This document shows positions 1-8,098 of a stretch of 64,000 nucleotides of DNA, one piece after another. Numbering within the stretch: position 1 is the stretch's first letter; each line of letters starts with the position of its first letter. Origin of the DNA: Vibrio neptunius (GTDB lineage: Bacteria > Pseudomonadota > Gammaproteobacteria > Enterobacterales > Vibrionaceae); assembly GCF_000967495.1 (NCBI RefSeq), contig NZ_JXXU01000047.1:1-64000 (forward strand), in the 5' to 3' direction. The notes beneath the pieces were generated by a model. That model made no database searches. It was given only the letters and a program-made list of their open reading frames with translations, and was not told where the DNA came from. Position numbers and translations under genes: made by a program.

Positions 1-12
1 GTTTTCCCCCAT
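1..12 (-). CDS. Possible first codons of a gene running off the left edge
   Basis: Read leftward from base 12, the sequence gives ATG and three more codons (M-G-E-N) before the window ends. A GGAGG motif lies 11 bases upstream (complement of 24-28). This is a plausible start with a ribosome binding site, but four codons cannot identify a product and the call may be chance. Confidence 0.25.
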
Positions 13-329
13 AATCTGTGTTGCCTCCAGCCCCTTGAACTTACACGTACTGAAATCACCACACCAGAGCAGGTGTCGATGTGTTTTGTTTGAGTATTGT
101 AACGAGCAAATTTCAGGGCAAGAATGGATGAGATTACGATTGGCTAACTGTTAGCGTATTGCGACAGTGGTTTGTATGAAGTTCCTAGCTCACAGGGAGG
201 TTTTGGCGCAAAACGAAGGTCGAAATTTAAGGTGTTTGGTCAAACAAAGGTGGGCAGTAAAAGCTGGTTGGGAGCAGTGCGTTGTTTCAGTCAATCTTAC
301 TTGATCAAGTGTACCCAGATATGAAAAAA
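13..329. other. Intergenic region, no gene seen
   Basis: About 300 bases without a convincing reading frame on either strand. It would hold the promoter of a gene leaving the window on the left, if the putative start at base 12 is real. I see no repeat or RNA gene in it. Confidence 0.5.
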
Positions 330-357
330 GCCGCTAATTGCTTAGCGGCTTTTTTTC
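328..357. terminator. Rho-independent terminator
   Basis: An 8-bp perfect stem (330-337 with 342-349, GCCGCTAA/TTAGCGGC) has a 4-base loop and is followed by seven T residues on the + strand and preceded by A residues. It lies just past the 3' end of the minus-strand tRNA-Ser gene, so it probably ends that transcript. Confidence 0.8.
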
Positions 358-363
358 TTAATG

Positions 364-454
364 TGGCGGAGAGATAGGGATTTGAACCCTAGATACGCTA
401 TTAACGTATGCCGGTTTTCAAGACCGGTGCTTTCAACCACTCAGCCATCTCTCC
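364..454 (-). tRNA. tRNA-Ser (anticodon UGA)
   Basis: The reverse complement folds as a class II tRNA of 91 nt including an encoded CCA end. The acceptor stem is GGAGAGA/TCTCTCC, the anticodon loop is CTTGAAA giving anticodon UGA, a long variable arm follows (characteristic of tRNA-Ser), and the T-loop reads GGTTCAAATCC. It reads UCA-type serine codons. Confidence 0.97.
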
Positions 455-467
455 GTTGTTGAGGCGA

Positions 468-496
468 ATAATATAGAGGTTGGTTTTTCTTGTAAA
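468..496 (-). promoter_or_regulatory. Sigma70-type promoter of tRNA-Ser
   Basis: On the minus strand, TTTACA (491-496) is separated by exactly 17 bases from TATTAT (468-473), followed by a GC-containing stretch before the tRNA 5' end at 454. The spacing and distance fit a strong stable-RNA promoter. Confidence 0.65.
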
Positions 497-635
497 CCCC
501 TAATTTTACTGATTGCTTTAATTGTGAGCGTTTGAAGCGGAAAACTAGACCAAGTGCGTGTTTTTAGACCAAATCTAATGAATAAACAGAGAGTTATTCG
601 GTTGAGAACAGTAGAAAAGTGGTTCGCCGAGAGTA

Positions 636-661
636 ACAAAGCGCTGTGATCACCACAGCGC
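636..661 (-). terminator. Terminator-like hairpin after the TRAP operon
   Basis: An 8-bp perfect inverted repeat (GCGCTGTG at 641-648 with CACAGCGC at 654-661, 5-base loop) lies 35 bases beyond the permease stop codon. On the minus strand it is followed by TTTGTT, a weak T tract. Confidence 0.5.
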
Positions 662-695
662 AAAGAAGTTAAGCCCTGTTTAGTTAGCCGTACTG

Positions 696-2825
696 TCAGC
701 TAGAGGAAATAGGTTGTTGGTTCGGCATAGACTGATCATGCTTTCTGCTGTACCACACGAAACCAATCAATATCCCACAACAAGCTAAGCGCACACTCAT
801 CGGAATTTCAGGCCAAACCAGAGCACAGCCTATCACGATGAGTAAAAGCCGCATGAGCAGATGGACTTTTCCTTCCAGATAGCCTTCCATGGCTCCAACA
901 AATGCATAAGTGCCTAAAATGGCGAACAACCCGGCCTCAAGTACTGACATCGTATCCCAACTGATGATGCCACTGTAGGCAATAAGCAGAGGGACCAAAT
1001 ATAAACCCTTGGCGATTTTCCACGCTGTAAAGCCGGTTCGCATTGGTGGCGTGCGGGCAATGGTTGCAGCGGCAAAGGCGGTTAAACATACCGGTGGCGT
1101 GACATTGCTATCTTGCGATAACCAGAAAATGATCAGATGAGCGGACAGTAAAGCTAAACTGACGGTTTCGAGCCCCAAGCTTTGCTCAAGTAGTGTCTGC
1201 GTAAAATCAGCTGGAACTTGGGAGAGCAGTTGTTGAGCCGTTTCCAGTGACATAGGGGCGGCTAGTGTGTTGAGTTGATCAGGTGTGATGAGCATAAAGA
1301 TAGACATGGCTTCTTGGGGCAGTTGGCCTGCCATCATCAGGTCGAGTAGTTGTTTTTCGGCCAGTAATTCGTATAGCGCTGGGGCAGACAGTGTGCCGAG
1401 CACAATGTAGGAAGCAGTGACAGGCAAACCCATACCCAGAATCAAAGAGGCAAGAGCAACAAACAGCAGCATCAGCAGCAGTTGTCCGTTAGCCCAGTGA
1501 TGGATCATCAGTGAGAAGGTGTTGCCAATGCCTGTAGTACTGATGACATTCACCACTAACCCAATGCCGACTAAAAGCACCGCTGTCGTTGCCATGTTTT
1601 TTGCCCCTTGCGCTAATGCCTCGTAAATAGCACTAGGACCCATTTTGTGATGTTTTGAAAACCACGACGCGACAACAACAGATAAAATGGATAATCCAGC
1701 GGCATAAGTTGGCGTGAATCCTTGTACCAGTAGCGTCACCAATACTGCTAACGGAATCAGGTTGTGCCAACCAGAGGCCAAGACGCGGAGTAATGATTCG
1801 CCACCTGCCGATTCCTTTTGTACGCCGCTGCGTTTGGCTTCAATCCGCACAAAGAAAGCGACAGACAGAAAATAGATCAATGCTGGTAGGAGGGAGACCA
1901 ATATGATGTCGACATAGGGGATTTGTGTGTAAGAGGCCATGATAAATGCACCGGCCCCCATTACCGGTGGCATCAGCTGTCCTCCGGTTGATGCGGCGGC
2001 CTCAACACCAGCGGCGAATCGCGGCGGAAAGCCTGCTTTTTGCATCAGAGGGATGCTGATAACGCCCGTGGAAACGGTATTGGCGACACTTGACCCCGAT
2101 ACTGAACCCATTAAACCTGAGCCAATGACGGCAATAAACCCAGGTCCACCGATCACTTTTCCAGCCGCCGCTTTCGCTACGGCAAGGATGTAGTCGCCAA
2201 CGCCCGATCGGACCAGAAAGGCACCAAACAAAATGAACATGAAGACAAATGTCCAGCTTATGCGAGAAATGGGGCCGAACATCCCCTCTGATGAATAAAA
2301 GCTGCGAAAAAGCAGGGTCTCAAAACTCAATCCAGGGAAGTGGAATAAACCCGTTGTCCATTTCCCCCACAGTACGACATAACTAAGACAGACAAGGATG
2401 AGTAGCGGAATGAACCAGCCCATGGTGCGGCGTATGAGCTCTATGACGATAGCGATCGCCAGGATGGAAAACAACCAGTCGCTGGCAGTAAAGCTCATGC
2501 CACGTTCATAGAGGGCATCTTCAGCAAACGGGAGATAAATCACACAAGCGAGGATGGCGATGACAAGCCCAATATCGACGCCAAGAGCTGCGCGACTTCG
2601 CTTAAAGCGCCCATGCGCTGGATACCAGAGTGCACATATGATGGCGAAACCAGCAAAGTGAATGGCTGAAATCCATAATTCTGGTAGCGTTGCGACGGTA
2701 TTAAACCAGACGTGCAATAAAGAGAGAATCGCACCGAGTGTAGTGATGACTTTGCCAACTAATGGAAAATCATCACGTGTCGGCAGGGCAAACTTTTGCA
2801 GTTCTTGTTGAAGTGGATCCTTCAT
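696..2825 (-). CDS. TRAP transporter fused permease (small and large membrane subunits, TAXI type)
   Basis: Membrane part of a tripartite ATP-independent transporter that imports an organic acid-like substrate using an ion gradient. The protein is about 709 aa and almost wholly hydrophobic. The N-terminal third resembles the four-helix small subunit (DctQ-like), and the rest the large subunit (DctM-like), with Gly/Ser-rich re-entrant loops such as SGSGVANT-like and GMGLP segments. Such fusions normally pair with TAXI-family binding proteins, and one is encoded 31 bases upstream. I chose the ATG at 2825 over an in-frame ATG at 2837 because GGAG lies six bases before it and nothing comparable precedes the upstream one. 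The substrate is not deducible from sequence; some TAXI systems carry glutamate or 2-oxoglutarate. Confidence 0.93.
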   Translation of the reverse strand: MKDPLQQELQKFALPTRDDFPLVGKVITTLGAILSLLHVWFNTVATLPELWISAIHFAGFAIICALWYPAHGRFKRSRAALGVDIGLVIAILACVIYLPFAEDALYERGMSFTASDWLFSILAIAIVIELIRRTMGWFIPLLILVCLSYVVLWGKWTTGLFHFPGLSFETLLFRSFYSSEGMFGPISRISWTFVFMFILFGAFLVRSGVGDYILAVAKAAAGKVIGGPGFIAVIGSGLMGSVSGSSVANTVSTGVISIPLMQKAGFPPRFAAGVEAAASTGGQLMPPVMGAGAFIMASYTQIPYVDIILVSLLPALIYFLSVAFFVRIEAKRSGVQKESAGGESLLRVLASGWHNLIPLAVLVTLLVQGFTPTYAAGLSILSVVVASWFSKHHKMGPSAIYEALAQGAKNMATTAVLLVGIGLVVNVISTTGIGNTFSLMIHHWANGQLLLMLLFVALASLILGMGLPVTASYIVLGTLSAPALYELLAEKQLLDLMMAGQLPQEAMSIFMLITPDQLNTLAAPMSLETAQQLLSQVPADFTQTLLEQSLGLETVSLALLSAHLIIFWLSQDSNVTPPVCLTAFAAATIARTPPMRTGFTAWKIAKGLYLVPLLIAYSGIISWDTMSVLEAGLFAILGTYAFVGAMEGYLEGKVHLLMRLLLIVIGCALVWPEIPMSVRLACCGILIGFVWYSRKHDQSMPNQQPISSS

Positions 2826-2856
2826 AACAAACTCCATTGGTGCAGGTTGGGGCGGC

Positions 2857-3861
2857 TTAACGCGCGATCAATTCCGCTGGGATCTCAATACCCATTTCTC
2901 GGTAGTAACGGGCCGCTCCAGGGTGTAGGGGAACAGGCAGTCCGGAGGTGCTCTTTTCTAACGCCATCGCCTTAGTTGCCTTGTGAATACCCTGCAGGAA
3001 AGGCAAATTCTCGTAGATTGTTTTCGTTAGTTGATAAACGTCTTCTTCAGGGATATCGTCACGCACGGCGAGAAAGTTTGGTTGTGCAATTGTCGTGATG
3101 GGTTTATCTAAGCTCGGATAGGTGTTGGCTGGTATCTCATACTTGGTCCAGATGTCATATTCTCGGTTTGCTTGTTTAATTTGTTCATCAGTGAAAGACA
3201 GGATTTGAATGTCATTGCCAAGCGCTGCAAATGCTTGAGTGACTGCGCCGACAGGTACACCCGCGGGCGTATTCATACCATCAATGGTGCCGTTTTGCAG
3301 TGCGCTGGCGCTACCGCCATAACCCATAAAGGCAAGTTTGAACTCTTCTGGATTGATGGCCAGACTTTGCATGATCTGACGCCCTGAGTTCTCTGTCCCT
3401 GAGCTTTTTTTACCGATAGAAAACTTTTTGCCTTGTAGTTTTTCAAGATCGCTTATGGTCCCTGTCTGCGCGATATCTGAACGGACAATAAAATGCTCTA
3501 CGTTTTGCCATAGCATGGACACTGACCGCAGCTGAGTTTGGCTGCTTTTATACGGTCCTGCGCCCTGCCAAGCCCAAGCGCCATACAACCCTTGCAAAAT
3601 CGCAAACTGTGCCTGATTGTCATTAAGAAGCTTAATGTTTTCTCCCGAGCCTGCTGAACTGATAGCAGCCAATGAAAAGTGTTGTTTGGGAGCGAGTTTC
3701 ACCTTACTTAATGTTGCCAGTGCTACGCCTACTGGGTAGAAAGTGCCACCGGTTGAAGCGGTAGCAAGGATGTAACTGCGCTCGCTAGCAAGCGTTGATT
3801 GGGTAAACGCCAATGCACTTAGTGTGAGTACAGTGGTGGTGAAGATGTTTTTTAACGCCAT
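2857..3861 (-). CDS. TAXI-family TRAP transporter solute-binding protein
   Basis: Periplasmic substrate-binding component of the TRAP system, first gene of the transporter operon. The 334-aa protein starts with a cleavable signal peptide (MALKNIFTTTVLTLSALAFT, cleavage near the ALA-S boundary region). It then has the TAXI hallmark ATASTGGTFYPVG close to the mature N terminus, and later GKKFSIGKKSSGTE and GYGGSASALQNGTIDG segments typical of this family. The start at 3861 is preferred over 3879 because CGGAG lies eight bases upstream. A sigma54 promoter sits about 50 bases upstream (3911-3926), so expression should depend on the response regulator encoded next door. Confidence 0.93.
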   Translation of the reverse strand: MALKNIFTTTVLTLSALAFTQSTLASERSYILATASTGGTFYPVGVALATLSKVKLAPKQHFSLAAISSAGSGENIKLLNDNQAQFAILQGLYGAWAWQGAGPYKSSQTQLRSVSMLWQNVEHFIVRSDIAQTGTISDLEKLQGKKFSIGKKSSGTENSGRQIMQSLAINPEEFKLAFMGYGGSASALQNGTIDGMNTPAGVPVGAVTQAFAALGNDIQILSFTDEQIKQANREYDIWTKYEIPANTYPSLDKPITTIAQPNFLAVRDDIPEEDVYQLTKTIYENLPFLQGIHKATKAMALEKSTSGLPVPLHPGAARYYREMGIEIPAELIAR

Positions 3862-3910
3862 GATGATGCTCCGTATCATGTGGTGTGCTTAAAGCGGAAA
3901 ACTTACCTAG

Positions 3911-3926
3911 AGCAAGCAAAATGCCA
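3911..3926 (-). promoter_or_regulatory. Sigma54 (-24/-12) promoter of the TRAP operon
   Basis: Minus-strand TGGCATTTTGCTTGCT matches the sigma54 consensus TGGCAC-N5-TTGCW in 15 of the informative positions that matter: GG and GC are exactly 10 bases apart, and the TTGC -12 element is intact. Transcription would begin near 3899, giving a leader of about 40 bases before the binding-protein ATG. The neighbouring gene encodes an NtrC-type activator with the GAFTGA motif needed to work with sigma54. Confidence 0.8.
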
Positions 3927-3975
3927 AAATTTAACCAATTGTTATTAAAGGTTTTTTTGTTAAATTTAGTGAATT

Positions 3976-3995
3976 ATAAGCATTTAATTGCTTAT
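3976..3995. promoter_or_regulatory. Palindromic activator site 1 (UAS) for the TRAP operon
   Basis: ATAAGC-N8-GCTTAT, with perfect 6-bp arms. It lies about 77-96 bases upstream of the predicted sigma54 start point, a usual position for enhancer-binding proteins. Two more copies of the same pattern follow at 4010-4029 and 4114-4133. Assignment to the adjacent response regulator is inference. Confidence 0.65.
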
Positions 3996-4009
3996 TAAGA
4001 TAGATTGCC

Positions 4010-4029
4010 ATAAGCAAAAAATTGCCTAT
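4010..4029. promoter_or_regulatory. Palindromic activator site 2 (UAS)
   Basis: ATAAGC-N8-GCCTAT; one arm position departs from perfect symmetry. It starts 34 bases from site 1, roughly three helical turns, so two dimers could sit on nearly the same face of the DNA. Confidence 0.6.
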
Positions 4030-4113
4030 CAACGGGAGAGGGTAACCAATGAGATGTCAGTGGCTAAACAACCAGCCCACGGTTACTTAGCCGCTGATAT
4101 GCAGCACATTGAG

Positions 4114-4133
4114 ATAAGCCAATTTTTGCCTAT
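4114..4133. promoter_or_regulatory. Palindromic activator site 3 (UAS)
   Basis: ATAAGC-N8-GCCTAT again, located 14 bases beyond the stop codon of the response-regulator gene and 104 bases (about ten turns) from site 2. Its arms match site 2 exactly, while the spacer differs, which argues for a protein-binding site rather than a chance duplication. Confidence 0.55.
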
Positions 4134-4147
4134 CGGCTGCGAACACA

Positions 4148-5530
4148 CTATGAGGGTGTATAGTCACTTCGGTTTAGGGCATATTTGACCATCTTTTGGT
4201 TGAGAGTTCGTCTGGGTAAATCGAGCTCTTCCAGCACATCATTGATGCGTCCCTGATGGCGCTTTAACGCTTCGTGGAGAATTTTTCTTTCGAAGCTTTG
4301 CATCTGAACGGCGAGCGGTAAACCTTGCTTGATGCCAGCTGTGGTCGTTTGTGGACGGCATGAGAGAATGTCTCCAACGGTTAGAGAATCATCCAGTGCA
4401 AAACGAATCGCGACATTGCGTAGCTCACGAACATTGCCTGGCCAAGGGTAGCTGAGCAACATTTGTTGGTCAGCAGGGCTGGGACGTCGGGTGTTGGTAT
4501 TAGCTTCCTGAGTAAAATGTTCAAACAGCAGTAAAGCGTCTTCCTCGCGGTCTTTCAAAGCGGGTAAATAAAGCTGGGCGATATTCAAACGGTAAAACAG
4601 ATCTGGGCGAAATTCAGAGTGGTTTAGCAAGTCACATTTAGCAGCGGAGATCACGCGTAAGTTAACCGCTTTAGCATGGTTACTGCCCACGCGTTCGACG
4701 GTATTTTCTTGCAGCGCGCGCAACAGCTTAACTTGCATTGCCAAAGGTAAGCTTTCAATTTCATCCAGAAATAAAGTGCCTTTGTCAGCAAACTCTATCT
4801 TGCCGATGCGCCGCTTGGCAGCCCCGGTAAAAGCACCAGCTTCGTGACCAAATAACTCACTTTCAAATAGGTTATCCGGTATTGCACCGCAATTGAGTGG
4901 GACGAATGGGTGCGGTTGTCGGGGGCTGAAATGATGCAGACAGTAAGCGACCAATTCTTTTCCGCACCCTGTATCACCATAAATAATGACGTTGGTATCA
5001 ATGCTGGCGATTTTCTGCACCTGTTCACGCAGTTCACACATTACCTGACTACGTCCTATCAATATCTGTTCTATGCCTTCAAGGCTTTGTAGGTAGGTCT
5101 GCCGTGACCGCCATTTTTGGGATTCGATATAGGGTTGGATGGCTTGGTTGACGGTCTGTGCTAAGCGCTCAGGTTCGAACGGTTTTTCGATAAAATCGTA
5201 AGCGCCCTGTTGCAGAGCGTTGACTGCCATGTCGACATCACCATGTCCAGTGATCAGGATCACTGGAATATCAGGAGCTTGCTGCTTCACTTGCTGTAGC
5301 AACTCTAAGCCGTCGATGCCAGGTAAGCGAACATCACTGATGATTGCCATGAATTCGTGTTGAGTAATGGCGGCGAGTGCCGCCGTACCATTGTCAAAGG
5401 TGGTGAGTTCAAAGCCAGCCAATTGAAGCCATTGTGCTGTCGTCTGACGAACGATGGGATCGTCCTCGATCAGCACGATAGGGTGTTTAGTTGTTTGTTG
5501 CATATCTACGCCGTTGTCTTTTTCCATCAC
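4148..5530 (-). CDS. Sigma54-dependent response regulator (NtrC/DctD type)
   Basis: Transcription activator that, once phosphorylated, contacts sigma54 RNA polymerase. Of its 460 aa, the N-terminal receiver (about 15-135) has the acidic pair D23/D24, phosphoacceptor D66 (in SDVRLPG) and a conserved Lys after EKP. The central AAA+ domain (about 155-390) has a Walker A variant GDTGCGKE, the GAFTGA loop and Walker B LFLDEIE. The C terminus is a Fis-like helix-turn-helix (DVLEELDLPRRTLNQKMVKY). It lies between the TRAP operon and a divergent sensor kinase, so it probably activates the transporter promoter at 3911-3926. The start is uncertain: GTG 5530, ATG 5527 and ATG 5503 are all possible and none has a strong ribosome binding site. 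Confidence 0.93.
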   Translation of the reverse strand: MMEKDNGVDMQQTTKHPIVLIEDDPIVRQTTAQWLQLAGFELTTFDNGTAALAAITQHEFMAIISDVRLPGIDGLELLQQVKQQAPDIPVILITGHGDVDMAVNALQQGAYDFIEKPFEPERLAQTVNQAIQPYIESQKWRSRQTYLQSLEGIEQILIGRSQVMCELREQVQKIASIDTNVIIYGDTGCGKELVAYCLHHFSPRQPHPFVPLNCGAIPDNLFESELFGHEAGAFTGAAKRRIGKIEFADKGTLFLDEIESLPLAMQVKLLRALQENTVERVGSNHAKAVNLRVISAAKCDLLNHSEFRPDLFYRLNIAQLYLPALKDREEDALLLFEHFTQEANTNTRRPSPADQQMLLSYPWPGNVRELRNVAIRFALDDSLTVGDILSCRPQTTTAGIKQGLPLAVQMQSFERKILHEALKRHQGRINDVLEELDLPRRTLNQKMVKYALNRSDYTPS

Positions 5531-5550
5531 GTTTTTAAAAGTGACCTCAA

Positions 5551-5566
5551 GCTAGCACGAGCTAGC
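5551..5566. repeat. Inverted repeat between divergent regulator and kinase genes
   Basis: GCTAGC-ACGA-GCTAGC: both arms are themselves palindromic, so it reads as both a direct and an inverted repeat. It sits in the 138-base gap between the two divergent genes and may be an operator, but no protein can be assigned. Confidence 0.35.
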
Positions 5567-5668
5567 TCTCACTTTATGCAACTAGTATATCCCTTTTAAA
5601 ACCAAGCAGTACAAGTCATCAAAATCTAATATGTGTGGCCCCAATAAGTGATAAAGGATGACACTGCA

Positions 5669-7723
5669 ATGGCAGTCCCACAACGATATGGCTTGTTTGC
5701 CGTTACACTGTTGCTGATAGGGTTGATTCAGATCGTGAGTCAAGAAGTGGTTAAACAGTGGAAACTTGAGAGTAAACAGCGTCATGCGGAAGAGCGATTT
5801 CTCGGCTACATCGAAGAAGTTCGCCGAACATTGCGCCGTTTTGACTACTTGCCTTTTTTGATCACCAAAGATCAAGCGAGTGTGCGTTTTTTACGCGGTG
5901 AGCATCAGTATTACCAACGGATTCAGCAGCAACTGATTCAATTGGACAAAGCGGCTAACACCAAAGGTTGGTATGTGCTTACTGATAGGGGGGGACTAAA
6001 GATTTCTAGTGTTCAATCTCGGCGAATGTCGTCACAAAGCGCCAAAGCGATTGCAGCAAAAATTCAGCAGCATCGTGGGGTTGTATCTCATGTGACCACC
6101 AGCCCAGAGAGCTCAGATTATTTTATTGCTTCACCTCTCTACGATGGTGTGACAATCATCGGTATTGTCGCCGTTCAAGTCGACCTGACTCTTCTTATCG
6201 ATCAATGGTTTTCACAGGGTGAAGCGATTTTAGCACACCACCCTAATAGTCAGTTTTTTCTCTCCAGCAACCCTCTTTTTTCATCTACTTGGTTTTATCA
6301 GCACTTCGACAGTGGGGCGATGATCGAGTACCACCGACTATATGACGGTACGCGCATCGAAACCTGGCAGGTAAAGGAGAAAAAGTATTTAGTCCAGTCT
6401 GTTGTCTTAGATGATCTCAACTGGAGATTGGTGTATCTCACTCCCTTGCAATCGATGTTACGTAGTGCGCATTGGATAAGCGCGAGCATATTAGTGGGGG
6501 GAGTAATCATCACGTTGCTCATGGTAATAAGGTATCAGCGACATCAGAAAGTGCGTAGCCAGCAGCGCATGCAAAAGCTGGTGGAAGCCTCTGAGAAAAG
6601 GTTGAATGTGATGCTGAGCAAAACCCATGTTGGGTTAATACTGATCGATGAAAGTGGTGATATCCAAGACATTAACCCAATGGCGAAGAAGTATTTTAGC
6701 CTTTCAGAGTCGATGACGCGCCAAATCAAACTCTGGCAGCTTTTTACAAGCAGTGGTTCCGATTCGCCGGCGTTAGAACTACTGAAAAACTTTGATCAGC
6801 ACGCGTATTTAGCTGAAATGACGGAAGTTGAGATTCTTGGGCAGCGCAGTGATGGAAGCTGCTTTCCCGTGATGATCTCGTTGAGTGCCTTACCTTGGCA
6901 TGAAAGAGGTTACTACCTGTGCACTGTGATTGATATTAGTAAACGAAAACGTGCTGAAATGGCGTTAAAGCAGTCAAACCAGAGGTTGCAGGCGCGCGTT
7001 GAAGAAAGGACGAAAGCACTCGACAATGCTCAACAAGAATTGATCGAGTCGAGCAAAATGGTGGCGCTTGGGAGAATGTCCAGCGCTATTGTACATGAAC
7101 TCAATCAGCCTCTTACTGGGCTTAGGACGCTATTCTCAAGTAACCAATTATTGCTCGAAAGGGGGCAAACACAGCTACTTAAAGATAACATGTCGTTGGC
7201 AATGACGTTGTTTGAGCGTATGGCGTCGATGACGCGTCAGCTCAAGTCTTTCGCCTTTCAACGACTTGAATCTCCTCAGCCTGTTTCACTCAATGAAGCT
7301 TTGGATGAAGTCCTACAAGTTCATCAAATGCGTTTGGACAAGGTGGATTTGGAACTTCAATTAGAGACTCGGGAGCTGTTTGTTTATGGTGAAGAGGCTA
7401 GGCTTCGCCATGTGCTTGGCAACTTGGTTGGGAATGCCTTGGACTCGATGACAGAGACCGACTTTCCGCGGTTACAAATTGAGGTGGAATCTGTATCAGA
7501 TGAAATAGAAGTTAGGATCATAGACAACGGTTGTGGTGTAGAACAAGCTAATCTTGGCCGTATGTTTGAGCCTTTCTACACCAGCAAAAAAATCGGTGAA
7601 GGGCTAGGGCTTGGATTAGCCATTGCGGCGAACAATGTTCGCGACATGCAGGGAAGGCTGTCAGGAGTAAATAATGTAAGACGCGGGATGACATTTACGC
7701 TGGTTTTACGAAAAGCTGGCTAA
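5669..7723 (+). CDS. Sensor histidine kinase, DctB-like
   Basis: Membrane kinase expected to sense the TRAP substrate and phosphorylate the divergent response regulator. It is about 684 aa: TM helix near 7-25, periplasmic sensor region (Cache-like, about 30-270), second TM helix near 275-295, PAS domain (about 315-440), a coiled segment, then HisKA with the phospho-His in IVHELNQPL (H476) and an HATPase domain with N box GNLVGNALDSM, DNGCGV and GEGLGLGLAI. HELNQPL is typical of the DctB/NtrB-like HK4 group that works with sigma54 activators. I chose ATG 5669, with AAAGGA ten bases upstream, over GTG 5648. Confidence 0.92.
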   Translation: MAVPQRYGLFAVTLLLIGLIQIVSQEVVKQWKLESKQRHAEERFLGYIEEVRRTLRRFDYLPFLITKDQASVRFLRGEHQYYQRIQQQLIQLDKAANTKGWYVLTDRGGLKISSVQSRRMSSQSAKAIAAKIQQHRGVVSHVTTSPESSDYFIASPLYDGVTIIGIVAVQVDLTLLIDQWFSQGEAILAHHPNSQFFLSSNPLFSSTWFYQHFDSGAMIEYHRLYDGTRIETWQVKEKKYLVQSVVLDDLNWRLVYLTPLQSMLRSAHWISASILVGGVIITLLMVIRYQRHQKVRSQQRMQKLVEASEKRLNVMLSKTHVGLILIDESGDIQDINPMAKKYFSLSESMTRQIKLWQLFTSSGSDSPALELLKNFDQHAYLAEMTEVEILGQRSDGSCFPVMISLSALPWHERGYYLCTVIDISKRKRAEMALKQSNQRLQARVEERTKALDNAQQELIESSKMVALGRMSSAIVHELNQPLTGLRTLFSSNQLLLERGQTQLLKDNMSLAMTLFERMASMTRQLKSFAFQRLESPQPVSLNEALDEVLQVHQMRLDKVDLELQLETRELFVYGEEARLRHVLGNLVGNALDSMTETDFPRLQIEVESVSDEIEVRIIDNGCGVEQANLGRMFEPFYTSKKIGEGLGLGLAIAANNVRDMQGRLSGVNNVRRGMTFTLVLRKAG

Positions 7724-7932
7724 TTGGCAGTGTTGATATCAAACCTGTTGAGTTAGCTATCTTGCAGCTAGAGGAGCAATACCGTCGCAGTTCAATGACC
7801 TTATTGAATACAAGGATCCTATCATTACCTCGACGACTCTTCCAATGGCAATATAAATCATTTGTAGGCGCTGCTTTGACTATTGAACTGCTGAGAAGTG
7901 GAGCCAGTAACGGTTTGTCGTACGAGAAAAGC
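7724..7932. other. Intergenic region between kinase gene and terminator
   Basis: About 210 bases. Short open frames exist on both strands (for example 66 codons from 7762), but none has a ribosome binding site, recognisable motif or domain. I regard it as non-coding. Confidence 0.5.
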
Positions 7933-7960
7933 AAAAAAGAGAGCCGGAGCTCTCTTTTTT
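7933..7960. terminator. Bidirectional terminator
   Basis: GAGAGC-CGGA-GCTCTC stem (7939-7954) flanked by six A residues on the left and six T residues on the right. It can end the kinase transcript on + and the tRNA-Pro transcript on -. Confidence 0.85.
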
Positions 7961-7968
7961 AGGTGTAA

Positions 7969-8045
7969 TGGTCGGACTGACAAGATTTGAACTTGCGACC
8001 CCCGACACCCCATGACGGTGCGCTACCAAGCTGCGCTACAGTCCG
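7969..8045 (-). tRNA. tRNA-Pro (anticodon GGG)
   Basis: A 77-nt cloverleaf on the minus strand including encoded CCA. The acceptor stem is CGGACTG/CAGTCCG, the anticodon loop ATGGGGT gives GGG, and the D arm is AGCGCAGCTTGGTAGCGC. The body closely matches Escherichia coli proL, including the U-U mismatch in the anticodon stem. Confidence 0.96.
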
Positions 8046-8053
8046 ATGCCGAT

Positions 8054-8082
8054 AATCTACCCTTAATTTACGAGCAGGTCAA
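8054..8082 (-). promoter_or_regulatory. Sigma70-type promoter of tRNA-Pro
   Basis: On the minus strand TTGACC (8077-8082) and TAGATT (8054-8059) are 17 bases apart, with the -10 element nine bases from the tRNA 5' end at 8045. Confidence 0.65.
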
Positions 8083-8098
8083 TCACTAAGAGTATGAT

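Noticed and set aside
433..663. 76-codon open frame on the minus strand
   Set aside because: It overlaps the tRNA-Ser gene and its promoter and has no ribosome binding site or familiar sequence.
3988..4188. 66-codon open frame on the + strand
   Set aside because: It runs through the palindromic sites and the end of the response-regulator gene; composition and lack of a ribosome binding site argue against coding.
7762..7962. 66-codon open frame after the kinase gene
   Set aside because: It reads through the terminator hairpin and has no recognisable motif.
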